A model generated the notes under the pieces. That model saw nothing but the letters and a program-made list of their open reading frames with translations, made no database searches and was not told the origin of the DNA. The position numbers were made by a program, and so were the translations under genes. Of a stretch of DNA of 64,000 bases, positions 8,022 to 17,101 are shown piece after piece. Location of the stretch: positions 1,736,001 to 1,800,000 of the forward strand of contig OZ242006.1 in assembly GCA_965204705.1 (NCBI GenBank), read 5' to 3'. The first letter of the stretch is position 1. Each line of letters opens with the position of its first letter. The stretch comes from Bin5 sp965204705. GTDB taxonomy: Bacteria; Chloroflexota; Anaerolineae; Caldilineales; Caldilineaceae.

Positions 8022-9167
8022 ATGGCACAGACAGATGCTGTCTCAGATGAATTGAACGCAGGAACCGGTTCCTCTCCTGACCTGCAGTCGCCGCAACGAG
8101 CAGAAGGCATTCACTCCGAAGCGGCTGACAAGGTTCTGGAAGTAACCAATCTGCGTAAGTACTTTCCCATTTTGCGCGGCTTTTTCCGCCGGCAAGTGGG
8201 CGAAGTAAAGGCTGTCGACGATGTCAGCTTTCATGTTGTCCGCGGCGAGACGTTGGCACTGGTGGGGGAAAGCGGCTGCGGAAAAACGACGACCGGCCGC
8301 TGTGTGATGAGGGCGATCGAGCCTTCAGACGGGTCTGTACTCTTCCGCAAACGGGATGGGGAAGAGATTGAGATTACTACGCTGACAAGGCAGGAACTGC
8401 GCGATGTTCAACAAAATATGGGGATGATCTTTCAAGATCCCTTTTCGTCGCTAAATCCGCGTCTTACAGTCCTCGAAATCATTGGCGAGCCCTTCGTCAC
8501 TCGAAAGCTAATCACCAGCCGCCGCCAGTTGGAGGAAAAGGTGGCCGAGTTGCTGCGTAGCGTTCGCCTGGACCCGACCTACATGCGTCGCTATCCTCAT
8601 GCATTCAGCGGTGGCCAGCGCCAGCGCATTGCGATTGCGCGGGCCCTGGCCCTGGACCCGGACTTCGTTGTCGCAGACGAACCGGTGTCGGCGCTGGATG
8701 TCTCGGTTCAGGCCCAGATTCTCAGCCTGCTCAAGGAACTGCAAACTGACCTCCATCTTACCTATCTCTTCATCACCCATAACCTGTCGGTCGTCGAGTA
8801 TTTGAGTGACCGAGTCTCGGTGATGTACGTGGGGCAGATCGTTGAGCTGGGGCAAACGGACTCGATCTTCCGCCAACCCCGGCATCCATATACTGAGGCG
8901 CTGCTCTCGGCAGTACCGGTGGTGGAGACGGGTAAGTCCGCGCGGCGCCGGGAGCGCATCATCCTGGAGGGTGACGTGGCCGACCCCGCCAATGTGCCGC
9001 CGGGCTGCACATTCCATCCTCGCTGTCCCTATGTGCAGGACGTCTGCAGGGTGGAAGAACCCCAACTCGTCCATCTGGCCGGATCGAACGGCAGCCAGCC
9101 CCATTACGTTCGCTGTCACTTCGCCGAAGAGCTGGATTTGCAAGGGGTTCGCACCGCAGTGCAATGA
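8022..9167 (+). CDS. Oligopeptide ABC transporter ATP-binding protein, OppF family
   Basis: This 381-residue ATPase has Walker A GESGCGKTTTG, signature FSGGQRQRIAIARAL, Walker B DFVVADEPVSALD and switch region FITHNLSV. It ends with the same Cys-rich extension (GCTFHPRCPYVQDVC). The start is set at ATG 8022, just after the OppD stop. A second in-frame ATG at 8004 would overlap OppD and cannot be excluded. The first ~45 residues are acidic and low in complexity before the ATPase core (VLEVTNLRKYFPILRG). The segment RGFFRRQVGEVKAVDDVS is a typical OppF insertion. Confidence 0.93.
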   Translation: MAQTDAVSDELNAGTGSSPDLQSPQRAEGIHSEAADKVLEVTNLRKYFPILRGFFRRQVGEVKAVDDVSFHVVRGETLALVGESGCGKTTTGRCVMRAIEPSDGSVLFRKRDGEEIEITTLTRQELRDVQQNMGMIFQDPFSSLNPRLTVLEIIGEPFVTRKLITSRRQLEEKVAELLRSVRLDPTYMRRYPHAFSGGQRQRIAIARALALDPDFVVADEPVSALDVSVQAQILSLLKELQTDLHLTYLFITHNLSVVEYLSDRVSVMYVGQIVELGQTDSIFRQPRHPYTEALLSAVPVVETGKSARRRERIILEGDVADPANVPPGCTFHPRCPYVQDVCRVEEPQLVHLAGSNGSQPHYVRCHFAEELDLQGVRTAVQ

Positions 9168-9342
9168 TCAAACCGATTTACGGCATGCGAGGCGTCACGT
9201 TAGATACGTAAGCGGGACCGGCGAGACGTCTCTTGATAGAGACCACTCATCGATGAGGAGGTGCCTATATCGAAAAATTCCGTGGACCGTAATTGCGAAC
9301 TTTCATCCAAGACGTAGTTTCTAACGCAGAAGGAGAAAAACT

Positions 9343-11478
9343 GTGCAATCACGAATTCTTTCTACTCGAAGCCGCATCAGGGCAACCGGCACAAGGCTGA
9401 GGAAGGGCGCCTCGAAGTTATTACCCTTTCTGATAGTCCTGTCGCTGCTGCTGGCAGCCTGCGGTGCCGCCGACTCGCCGGCCTCGAGCGACGAGGCCGA
9501 GCCCGCGGCAGAAGAAGCCGCGCCCGCGGCCGAATCGGCTCCCGCGGCCGAATCGGCCACGATTACAGGTCCCGTATTGACCGACCCTCCCGCCGGCGCG
9601 GGTGAGCGTGAAGTACAGAGTGAAGTTTACAACACACCTGCCGACGCCGGGGGCATCGACTCATATCAGCAGGCGCCGATGCTGGACGAGTTGGTGGCCA
9701 GTGGTGAGCTGCCGCCGGTCGAGGAGCGTTTGCCGATCAACCCCATCGTCATCAAGCCCGAAGAGGCGGTCGGAAAGTACGGCGGCATCCTGCGCAAGAC
9801 CGTCACCGGTCAATACCCTCATGGCGAGATGGGATGGTGGTGGATGGTCGAGCCGCTAACGATTCATTCACCTAAGGGCGTAATCGTACCCAACGTTGCC
9901 GAGAGTTGGGCTTGGAACGACGACCATACGCAGCTCACAGTCAACCTTCGCAAGGGCATCAAATGGAGCGACGGTGAACCCTTTACCGCCAACGACGTAA
10001 TGTTCTGGTGGGAGGATATCATCCTCAATGAGGACCTGACTCCTTCACCCTCAACTCTTCTAAGCCGCGGCGGAGAAATGGCCGAACTCTCCATGGTCGA
10101 CGACTTCACAATCCAGTTCTCATTCGCCCAGCCCTACGCCCTCTTCCCCACCTACCTGGGCAGTTGGGGCGGGCCGCGCAGTGGTCCTACCACTAGCCCG
10201 AAGCACTTCCTGTCCAAGTTCCACCCAAACTATACGGAGATGTCCGAAATTGAATCGATGATGGAGGAGGGCGGCTTTGATACCTGGATGGACCTTTTCG
10301 GACAAAACAACCGGTCCATTTCTATAGGCAAGCCGAGCCTGGCCGCTTGGCTTCCAACCACAGAGCCGCCGAATCCTGTCGAGGTATATGTCCGCAATCC
10401 CTTTTTCTGGAAGGTCGACACTGCTGGAAACCAGTTGCCTTACATTGGCGAAGTACATGAGATTCGCGTAGCGGACGCTGAAGCCGCGCTGCTCAAGACC
10501 ATTGCCGGTGAGCTGGACTTTGTGCGCGGCTTGGGCACTGCCAACATCCCGGTCCTGTCCGAAAACAGGGAAAGTGGCGACTTCCGTTTCGCCTATGCCA
10601 ACTGGATGCCCAACGCCTACGGCAACATCATGTTCAACTACACGACCGAGGACGAGGCAAAGCGTCAGCTCTACAACGAGAAGAGCTTCCGTCACGCCCT
10701 CTCCGTGGCCATCAACCGCGATGAGATCATTAAGCTGGTCTACAAGGGCGGCGTCTTCGCTTCCCAGATAGCGCCGCTGCGAGGTCCCCCCTATCATGGC
10801 GAAGATGAACTGTTCCAGTCCTGGACCCAGCACGATCCGGAAATGGCTAACCAGCTTCTGGACGACCTTGGCCTGACAGAGCGCGACGACGAAGGCTTCC
10901 GGCTAGGGCCGACCGGCGAAGAGTTGGTGCTGCACATCTCCGCCACGACCTCGTGGCCAGCAGAATCGCCTGAGTTGATGGAATTGGTCAAGGGCTACTG
11001 GGCTGAAGTCGGCATCAATGCGACTGTGACACCAGAGGCCGGTCAGCTCTGGTACACACGCCACAACGCAGGCGAGCACGACGTGTCGGCTCGCGGCGGC
11101 CACTTCGGCGGCGGCCCCGTCCACCCGACTTTGAACGCCAACACATTCGCCATGCGCGGCTGGCAGTGGGCACGCGACTGGGCCACTTGGCTGGACACCA
11201 ACGGCGAAGAAGGCGTGGAGCCGCCGGAAGATGTGAAGCGGCTGCGCGTGATCCGCGATCAGATCCTGGGTGAACCGGACGAGGACGCCCGTAACGCCTT
11301 GATGCGGGAAGTATTCGAGATTCACATGGACAACATCTGGTCGATCGGCCTTGTGGTCGACGATCCCAAGTTCGGACAGCTGACAAACGTGCATAACCGG
11401 CTGCGCAATGTAGTAACCTGGTCGATTTCAGGTGAATGGACGCCGACCATTCCGGCGCAGTGGTTCATTAACGAGTAG
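9343..11478 (+). CDS. Oligopeptide-type substrate-binding lipoprotein, SBP family 5
   Basis: This 711-residue protein begins with GTG at 9343 after AAGGAG. It has a basic, hydrophobic signal peptide with lipobox LLLAAC, then an Ala/Glu/Pro-rich linker (about residues 45-75) and the family-5 binding fold. Family features include VAESWAWNDDHTQLTVNLRKG, IKWSDGEPFTANDV and SFRHALSVAINRDEI. It is longer than classic OppA (about 540) and belongs to the long Chloroflexota-type group. It captures the ligand outside the membrane for the permeases and ATPases immediately upstream. A 175-nt gap separates it from OppF, so it may also have its own transcript. Peptide or glycan-peptide ligands are possible, given the sialidase-like operon partner. 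Confidence 0.93.
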   Translation: MQSRILSTRSRIRATGTRLRKGASKLLPFLIVLSLLLAACGAADSPASSDEAEPAAEEAAPAAESAPAAESATITGPVLTDPPAGAGEREVQSEVYNTPADAGGIDSYQQAPMLDELVASGELPPVEERLPINPIVIKPEEAVGKYGGILRKTVTGQYPHGEMGWWWMVEPLTIHSPKGVIVPNVAESWAWNDDHTQLTVNLRKGIKWSDGEPFTANDVMFWWEDIILNEDLTPSPSTLLSRGGEMAELSMVDDFTIQFSFAQPYALFPTYLGSWGGPRSGPTTSPKHFLSKFHPNYTEMSEIESMMEEGGFDTWMDLFGQNNRSISIGKPSLAAWLPTTEPPNPVEVYVRNPFFWKVDTAGNQLPYIGEVHEIRVADAEAALLKTIAGELDFVRGLGTANIPVLSENRESGDFRFAYANWMPNAYGNIMFNYTTEDEAKRQLYNEKSFRHALSVAINRDEIIKLVYKGGVFASQIAPLRGPPYHGEDELFQSWTQHDPEMANQLLDDLGLTERDDEGFRLGPTGEELVLHISATTSWPAESPELMELVKGYWAEVGINATVTPEAGQLWYTRHNAGEHDVSARGGHFGGGPVHPTLNANTFAMRGWQWARDWATWLDTNGEEGVEPPEDVKRLRVIRDQILGEPDEDARNALMREVFEIHMDNIWSIGLVVDDPKFGQLTNVHNRLRNVVTWSISGEWTPTIPAQWFINE

Positions 11479-11508
11479 AGATCGCCAACCTCGGGCACTG
11501 ACGTGTAA

Positions 11509-11547
11509 GTCAGTTCTCTTGAACGGGTAGAAGGTTCGAGAACTGAC
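11509..11547 (+). other. Stem-loop with perfect 10-bp stem
   Basis: GTCAGTTCTC at 11509-11518 pairs perfectly with GAGAACTGAC at 11538-11547. An inner GAAC/GTTC helix continues the stem across a 2-nt bulge. It lies just after the binding-protein stop and before a second hairpin. It may protect the 3' end of the transporter mRNA or form part of the leader of the next gene. I do not recognise a riboswitch class. Confidence 0.55.
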
Positions 11548-11575
11548 CGCCTGAGAGGAGTGAGTCCGCAACATG

Positions 11576-11604
11576 ACAGCGGGGCCAGCAACTGGCCCCG
11601 CTGT
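11576..11604 (+). terminator. Strong terminator-like hairpin after the transporter operon
   Basis: ACAGCGGGGCCAG (11576-11588) and its exact complement (11592-11604) form a perfect 13-bp GC-rich stem with a 3-nt CAA loop. Only a short CTTGA follows, without a clear T-run, so it is a U-poor terminator or an mRNA-stabilising hairpin. It separates the binding-protein gene from the aminotransferase at 11643. Confidence 0.6.
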
Positions 11605-11642
11605 CTTGAATCCGGAGTCTATCAGAAAGGAGAACAACTGGA

Positions 11643-12566
11643 ATGGAACACGACGCCAGCAAACATCTCGTCTACATTAACGGCGATCTGTTTCCGCCGG
11701 ATCAGGCCAAGATCTCAGTATTCGACACGGCCGTCACTCTGGGCGATACGGTGACCGAGTCGACCCGCACATTCGGCCACAGGCCTTTCAAGCTGGACGG
11801 GCACATCGAACGGCTCTACAAATCACTCAAAGTGAGCCGCATCAACGCCGGACTGTCCCCTAACGAGATGACAGCCATCACGCTGGAGGTGCTGGAGACC
11901 AATCTGCCGCACGTGCCTCCCCAGGAGGATGTCTGGATCGTACACAACATCTCTCGCGGAATGGGTGCCGCCGCCGCGGACCCCACGCTGCAGCGTTCCC
12001 CCGCCACTATCATCATCAACACCGCGCCGATGATTCTGCGTGACTGGGCCGGCTTCTACACCGCAGGCTGCCACGCAGTGACGCCCTTCAGCCGGGCGAT
12101 CCCAACACAGTCACTGGACGCACGCATTAAGAACCGCAGCCGACTCGCTTATACTCTTGCCGAAGCTGAAGTCAAGCTGGTCGACCCCCAGGCCCAGAGC
12201 ATTATTCTGGATACCGACGGCAATGTAACCGAGAACAAAGGGGGGAATTTCTTCATCTGGGCCGACGGCATCCTCAAGACGCCGCATGCCCGCGGCGCCC
12301 TCGCCGGCATCTCTCGTGAGACCGTCCTCGAACTGGCCGACGTTCTCGGCATCCCCACACAGGTCACAGAATTCCAGCCATACGACATCTACACTGCCGA
12401 CGAGGCCTTCTTTACCAGCACGCCCTACTGCATCATGCCCGCAACAAAATTCAATGGCCTGCCTGTCGGAGACGGCGCGGTCGGCCCTGTGACCAAGCGT
12501 CTGCTACAAGCATGGAGCGACCTCGTGGGCCTCGATATCGTGGCCCAAGGCCAAAGTCATTTGTAA
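11643..12566 (+). CDS. Class-IV PLP aminotransferase (branched-chain/D-amino-acid/lyase group)
   Basis: This 307-residue protein starts at ATG 11643 after AAAGGAG. The class-IV fold is shown by VYINGDLFPPDQAKISVFDTA at the N-terminus. The PLP-binding lysine lies in DARIKNRSRLAY. The conserved VTENKGGNFF matches the VTE-x-N-x-F motif, and FFTSTPYCIMPAT forms the substrate-phosphate loop. Branched-chain aminotransferase, D-amino-acid aminotransferase and aminodeoxychorismate lyase share this fold, and the sequence alone does not decide among them. It follows the transporter operon but lies behind strong hairpins, so it is probably expressed separately. Confidence 0.87.
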   Translation: MEHDASKHLVYINGDLFPPDQAKISVFDTAVTLGDTVTESTRTFGHRPFKLDGHIERLYKSLKVSRINAGLSPNEMTAITLEVLETNLPHVPPQEDVWIVHNISRGMGAAAADPTLQRSPATIIINTAPMILRDWAGFYTAGCHAVTPFSRAIPTQSLDARIKNRSRLAYTLAEAEVKLVDPQAQSIILDTDGNVTENKGGNFFIWADGILKTPHARGALAGISRETVLELADVLGIPTQVTEFQPYDIYTADEAFFTSTPYCIMPATKFNGLPVGDGAVGPVTKRLLQAWSDLVGLDIVAQGQSHL

Positions 12567-12603
12567 TGATAGAAAGTTGTCGAGCGGGGCGGTCTGGCAA
12601 GCC

Positions 12604-13272
12604 TCAGTGCGACGCGACCCTTTCAAACACTGTTATCTGCCAGAAACCTTCCGTGTCTGAGTGAACTGGCCTGAGGCCGTCCTGGACCGCGATCGATTGA
12701 ACTTCGCTGTGGGCGTGAACATAGGTACGGAAGTTCTTCCGCTTAACCTTGAGATAAACATTGAAGAGGCCGAAAGCAAGACGTACCCACCACCTTTCTT
12801 GGGGATAGCTCAGGGCCAGAAATCTACCGGCCTTGCTCGCGGAAGCCTCGAGCAAACGGTTCAAATGCGGGTAGCAACAGATGACGCGGTCGAGGATCAC
12901 GGCATCCGCGGAACCGATGCCCGCGGCGGCGGCAGTGAAGTCATTGTGGATGTATTCGACCTTGCTGTCCTGCCCCAGCCGCTCACCTATCTTGCGGGCC
13001 GCGCTGATGTATGCGGACGAGGCTTCGACTGCGACAACGCTGGCTGCGAGGCCGCGGCGCAGAAGTTCGTGGTGAACGCCGCCTGCACCGCTGCCTACAT
13101 CCAACACTCGTAGCCGTCCGTCGCCGTGTTCTATCAGAAAAGCAATCAGGCGTTCTGAACGCGTCTCCAACCCCTGGTTGATGTAAGCGTCGGCCTCTCT
13201 TTCCGCCCAGTCCGTGTCGAACATCCCTTCATAGTCGCCGAACTCCGGCCCTTCACAGCAACTGCAAGGCAT
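12604..13272 (-). CDS. SAM-dependent methyltransferase, class I
   Basis: This is a 222-residue soluble protein. Motif I (VLDVGSGAGGVHHELL, about residues 55-70) is the glycine-rich SAM-binding loop. An acidic residue ends the second strand (VVAVEAS), and DAVILDRVICCYPH gives motif II. The start ATG at 13272 follows a G-rich site (GGGGGG). The N-terminus contains CSCCEGPEF with three cysteines, which is unusual. The sequence resembles methyltransferase-11/25-type enzymes and Mg-protoporphyrin O-methyltransferase-like proteins (the HAYINQGLETRSERLIAFL-like lead-in), but I cannot name its substrate. It converges on the class-IV aminotransferase. Confidence 0.82.
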   Translation of the reverse strand: MPCSCCEGPEFGDYEGMFDTDWAEREADAYINQGLETRSERLIAFLIEHGDGRLRVLDVGSGAGGVHHELLRRGLAASVVAVEASSAYISAARKIGERLGQDSKVEYIHNDFTAAAAGIGSADAVILDRVICCYPHLNRLLEASASKAGRFLALSYPQERWWVRLAFGLFNVYLKVKRKNFRTYVHAHSEVQSIAVQDGLRPVHSDTEGFWQITVFERVASH

Positions 13273-13342
13273 CGGTTGCCCCCCAAAATCGGCTGACGTC
13301 CTCGCTCCTCTTTACATTGCGTTTCAGTCACTCAGGTCGGTA

Positions 13343-14272
13343 TTAGAGAGCTTCGACCGTATTCTCGAGAACGCCCAAACCTTCAATCTCCCCCTTGATG
13401 CGGTCGCCCGGTTCCAGGCGCACTTTCTTAGCGTGACCGACGCCCGCGGGCGTTCCCGTGCTCAGCAAGTCTCCCGGCTCCAGCGTAACGAACTGCGAGA
13501 CGAAAGAGAGCGCCTCGGCCGGTGAAAAGATCATCTGGCCCGAGTTCGCATCCTGCTGAAGCGTTTCGTTGTGCCACAGTCGCATGCGCAATCGGTCTGG
13601 ATGAGGGATCTCATCTCGCGTCGTGATCCACGGCCCCATCGGGCCAAACGTGTCCAGCCACTTGCCAACCAGCCAGTCGAAGAACCAGTCCCCTTCCTGC
13701 TCCGGCAACTCATTGCGAAACGTCAGCTCACGCGCCGAAATGTCGTTGAATATCGTGTACCCCATTATGTGCTCTTCTGCCTGTTCCGGCGTCAGATCAC
13801 GGCCGGTCTTTCCTACAACGACGGCCAGCTCCAACTCCCAATCCGCGAAACCGGTCGAGGGCGGAATGCGAATTGGCGTCTTTGTTGCCGTGACCGAAGA
13901 GGTGGGCTTGACGAAGAAGCGCGGGATCATCTTTTCCTTGCCAATGTAGGAGCCGCCGCCCTCCTCAATGTGGCTGGCGTAATTTCCAGCCAGGCACATC
14001 AGCTTGCCGGGGCAGGGCAATGGCGCGCGCAGCGTCACCTGGTGGAGCGGGATCTTCAACTCAGGACCGTTCTTGTTCTTGGCCCATTCAAACGAGGCAC
14101 GAACGCCCTCCATCGCCGCCTCGCCGGCCCCCAACAGTGTGTTCATGTCCGCCACCGTGGCCGGGTCCCCCAGACTGCACGCCTCCATGGTCCCCTGCAT
14201 ATCGTAAATGTGATCTCCGTCCACCACACCGACACGTTCGCCGGCATGTCCCACATACGTCGCCAGTTTCAT
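13343..14272 (-). CDS. Fumarylacetoacetate hydrolase family protein
   Basis: The protein has 309 residues from ATG 14272, with AAGGA upstream. The start fits because family members begin MKLATYxG. The catalytic FAH domain is recognisable by CLAGNYASHIEEGGG, the metal-binding acidic residues in DWELELAVVVGK, YTIFNDISAREL and the terminal TGTPAGVGH. Such enzymes cleave C-C bonds of acylpyruvates or hydrate/decarboxylate 2-keto-3-deoxy acids in sugar-acid and aromatic catabolism. Its position behind a glycosidase and a Gfo/Idh/MocA gene on the same strand suggests a sugar-acid role, but this is inference. Confidence 0.92.
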   Translation of the reverse strand: MKLATYVGHAGERVGVVDGDHIYDMQGTMEACSLGDPATVADMNTLLGAGEAAMEGVRASFEWAKNKNGPELKIPLHQVTLRAPLPCPGKLMCLAGNYASHIEEGGGSYIGKEKMIPRFFVKPTSSVTATKTPIRIPPSTGFADWELELAVVVGKTGRDLTPEQAEEHIMGYTIFNDISARELTFRNELPEQEGDWFFDWLVGKWLDTFGPMGPWITTRDEIPHPDRLRMRLWHNETLQQDANSGQMIFSPAEALSFVSQFVTLEPGDLLSTGTPAGVGHAKKVRLEPGDRIKGEIEGLGVLENTVEAL

Positions 14273-14353
14273 CGTCCTATTCCTTTTCTGCGATTCAAAA
14301 AAAGATGAATGCTTCGAATTCAGTTCGTTGCCCACTTGGGGACGAATCGCTCA

Positions 14354-17083
14354 TCACATCCCACCCGACTGTTGCAGTAGTTTCGCCACCAGGCCCGTCC
14401 ATCCTGTCTGGTGGCTGGCCCCCAAACCAGTACCATTCTCACCATGGAAGTATTCGTGAAACAGAATGTGGTCCCGCCAGTGGGGGTCCTCCTGGAAGAC
14501 TGGATTGACCCCGTTGAATGGACGCCCGCCCGTCCCGTTGCGTAGGAAAAGCCCCATCAGCCGCCGCGACAACTCTACGGCAACCTCGTCCAGCGTCATG
14601 AATACACCCGACCCCGTCGGGCACTCAACCTTCAGGGAATCCCCATAGTAATGATGAAAGCGCTGCAAACTCTCGATAATCAGGAAGTTGATGGGGAACC
14701 AGACTGGGCCCCGCCAGTTTGAGTTTCCGCCGTACATTCCGGAGCGGGATTCCGCCGGTTCATACTGAATTTCAAAGGTCCGGTCGCCGACGTGAACGTG
14801 ATAAGGATGCTTTTCATGGATCTTCGATAACGATCGAATTCCGTAAGGCGACAGAAACTCTTCCTCGTCCAAAAGGTATCGCAATATACTCTCCAACTTG
14901 TCTCGAGAGAGCAAAGAGGTCAGATATCGCTGCCCCACCCCTGGTGCGTCGATGCTGCTTATCGTAGAAGCTAAGCGCGGTCTGTTCTCGATGAACCAGT
15001 GAGTCCTCCGGTTGAATTCCGGCAACGAGGACATCAGGCGCGGCTCCAGCGTTTCCACGGCAAACAGTGGTATCAGCCCTACCATGGACCGAACTTTCAG
15101 CGGGATAAGAGAGCCGTCGTGCATATGCAGGAGATCGTAGTAAAAGCGGTCCTTCTCATCCCAGAGCGAGGCGCCCCCGCCTCGCTCTTCGTTCATGGCC
15201 GTGGCGATACGCAGAAAATGCTCGAAGAACTTCGTTGCCATGTCCTGATAGACCGAGAAGTTTGTTGAAATGCCATGGTAGACAGAATCCTGCTCGCCCA
15301 GTTCCAGGGCGATTTTCATCATCATCAGACAATAGAAGCCCATCCACGCGGTCCCGTCCGACTGATCGATGTGGCCGCCTTCGGGCAACCCGGCGCTGCG
15401 ATCGAAGACGCTAATATTGTCCAGACCCAGGAATCCACCTTGGAAGACATTGTTGCCGTCCTCGTCTTTGCGGTTTACCCACCATGTAAAATTGAGTAAC
15501 AGCTTGTGAAACAGGCTCTCCAGAAAAGGCCGGTCCGGAATGCCGTTCTGACGGGCATCGATCTTGTATACCCGCCAGACCGCCCACGCGTGCACCGGCG
15601 GATTGACGTCGCCGAAATGCCACTCGTAGGCCGGCAGCGCGCCGTTGGGATGCATATACCATTCGCGGGTGGAAAGCGTTAACTGGCGTTTGGCGTAGTC
15701 TGCATCCACCAATGCAAGCGGGATGCAGTGAAAGGCCGTATCCCAGGTGGCGTACCAAGGGTATTCCCACTTGTCCGGCATGGAAATCACATCGAAATTG
15801 TGGAGATGGTCCCAGTCTCCGTTGCGGCCGTTCCTGCGCCATTCTGGCGCCGGCAGGATTGGATCGCCCCGCAACCATTGGGGAATGTCATAGTAGTAGA
15901 GCTGTTTCGTCCACAGCATTCCCGCAAGCGCCCGGCGCTGGACGCGCAGTTCATCCTCGCTCAAGCCCTTCTTCTGTACAGCCTCGTAGAACTCATCCGA
16001 CTCGGCGATCCGTTGGCGAAAGGCTCTCTCGAACCCTCTGCCAAACGGTTGACGGTGGCTCAGATTGGACAAGCGCCAGCGGTAAACTCGTGTTCCGCCT
16101 GCCGGAATGAAATCGAAATAGTGGGCCGCCGCTTTCGTGCCCTGTTCCGCAGGATTGACCGCCTCGTGTTCCCCGTTGATGACAAAGCGGTGAAAAGCAT
16201 CCTTTACGTAGGGCGTCCGATTTGGACTGCCGAAAAGCAAAGCCGAATTGGTGTCGTTTTCGGTAAACAGGACTTCGCGTGCGTCGTCAACCCAAAAATG
16301 GTAGGGCCCCAGTACTGGATGTTCGGCTTTCAGGGTCAGGATCCCGTTAGGGCCGGGCTGACGCGACAGTAGCGGCTGCCCGTCCACATCGCCCAAAGGG
16401 CCGTTCTCATACCCCCAGCTCCAGGTGTTCCGGTACCACAGGGTAGGCAGCAGATGAAAACGCGCCCCTTCCGGCCCTCGATTTGTCACCGTGACGCGTG
16501 CGAGAATGTCGTTCTCGTCTGCCTTGGCATATTCGACCACCACGTCGAAGTAACGACTCTCATCAAAAGCGCCCGTATCCAGAAGCTCAAACTCGTCGTC
16601 ATCGTACCCGCGCCAGCCATTCTCCTCCACCAGCTGACCGTACGGAAAGGCAGACTGAGGATACTTGTACAGCATCTTCATGTAACTGTGCGTCGGCGTG
16701 CTGTCCAGATAGTAGTAGTATTCCTTCACATCTTCGCCGTGATTGCCTTCTGGACCGGTAAGGCCGAACAGCCGCTCTTTCAAGATCGGGTCATTGCCGT
16801 TCCACATGGCCACGGCCAGGCACAAGTATTGATTGCGATCGCAAATACCCGCAAGGCCGTCTTCATTCCACCGGTAAGCCCGGCTGCGGGCATGATCGTG
16901 GGAAAAGTAGCCCCAGCAATCACCGTTAGCGCTGTAATCCTCGCGCACGGTGGCCCAGGCCCTTTCACTCAGATACGGCCCCCAATGCTTCCAGTTATTG
17001 GTGCGCTTGCGATACCATTCCAGGCGTTTATGTTCCGCAGTCTGCGGAATGTTCAGTCCTGAAAGAGTTCCGGTTCTGCTCAT
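14354..17083 (-). CDS. GH63-type glucosidase (MGH1-like (alpha/alpha)6 glycoside hydrolase)
   Basis: This 909-residue protein has no visible signal peptide and is probably cytoplasmic. The N-terminal half (WGPYLSERAWATVREDYSANG) is a beta-sandwich domain. The second half is an (alpha/alpha)6 barrel with YPWYATWDTAFHCIPLALVD, where the Asp of WDTAF is the expected general acid. SNWRGPVWFPINFLIIESL and, near the end, EYFHGENGTGLGASHQTGW complete the typical GH63 pattern. Relatives hydrolyse alpha-linked glucose or mannose from oligosaccharides or mannosylglycerate/glucosylglycerate. The start ATG 17083 lies 18 nt after the upstream Gfo/Idh/MocA gene, so the two are co-transcribed. Exact substrate unknown. 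Confidence 0.87.
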   Translation of the reverse strand: MSRTGTLSGLNIPQTAEHKRLEWYRKRTNNWKHWGPYLSERAWATVREDYSANGDCWGYFSHDHARSRAYRWNEDGLAGICDRNQYLCLAVAMWNGNDPILKERLFGLTGPEGNHGEDVKEYYYYLDSTPTHSYMKMLYKYPQSAFPYGQLVEENGWRGYDDDEFELLDTGAFDESRYFDVVVEYAKADENDILARVTVTNRGPEGARFHLLPTLWYRNTWSWGYENGPLGDVDGQPLLSRQPGPNGILTLKAEHPVLGPYHFWVDDAREVLFTENDTNSALLFGSPNRTPYVKDAFHRFVINGEHEAVNPAEQGTKAAAHYFDFIPAGGTRVYRWRLSNLSHRQPFGRGFERAFRQRIAESDEFYEAVQKKGLSEDELRVQRRALAGMLWTKQLYYYDIPQWLRGDPILPAPEWRRNGRNGDWDHLHNFDVISMPDKWEYPWYATWDTAFHCIPLALVDADYAKRQLTLSTREWYMHPNGALPAYEWHFGDVNPPVHAWAVWRVYKIDARQNGIPDRPFLESLFHKLLLNFTWWVNRKDEDGNNVFQGGFLGLDNISVFDRSAGLPEGGHIDQSDGTAWMGFYCLMMMKIALELGEQDSVYHGISTNFSVYQDMATKFFEHFLRIATAMNEERGGGASLWDEKDRFYYDLLHMHDGSLIPLKVRSMVGLIPLFAVETLEPRLMSSLPEFNRRTHWFIENRPRLASTISSIDAPGVGQRYLTSLLSRDKLESILRYLLDEEEFLSPYGIRSLSKIHEKHPYHVHVGDRTFEIQYEPAESRSGMYGGNSNWRGPVWFPINFLIIESLQRFHHYYGDSLKVECPTGSGVFMTLDEVAVELSRRLMGLFLRNGTGGRPFNGVNPVFQEDPHWRDHILFHEYFHGENGTGLGASHQTGWTGLVAKLLQQSGGM

Positions 17084-17101
17084 GACAGACCCGCTCCGAT
17101 C

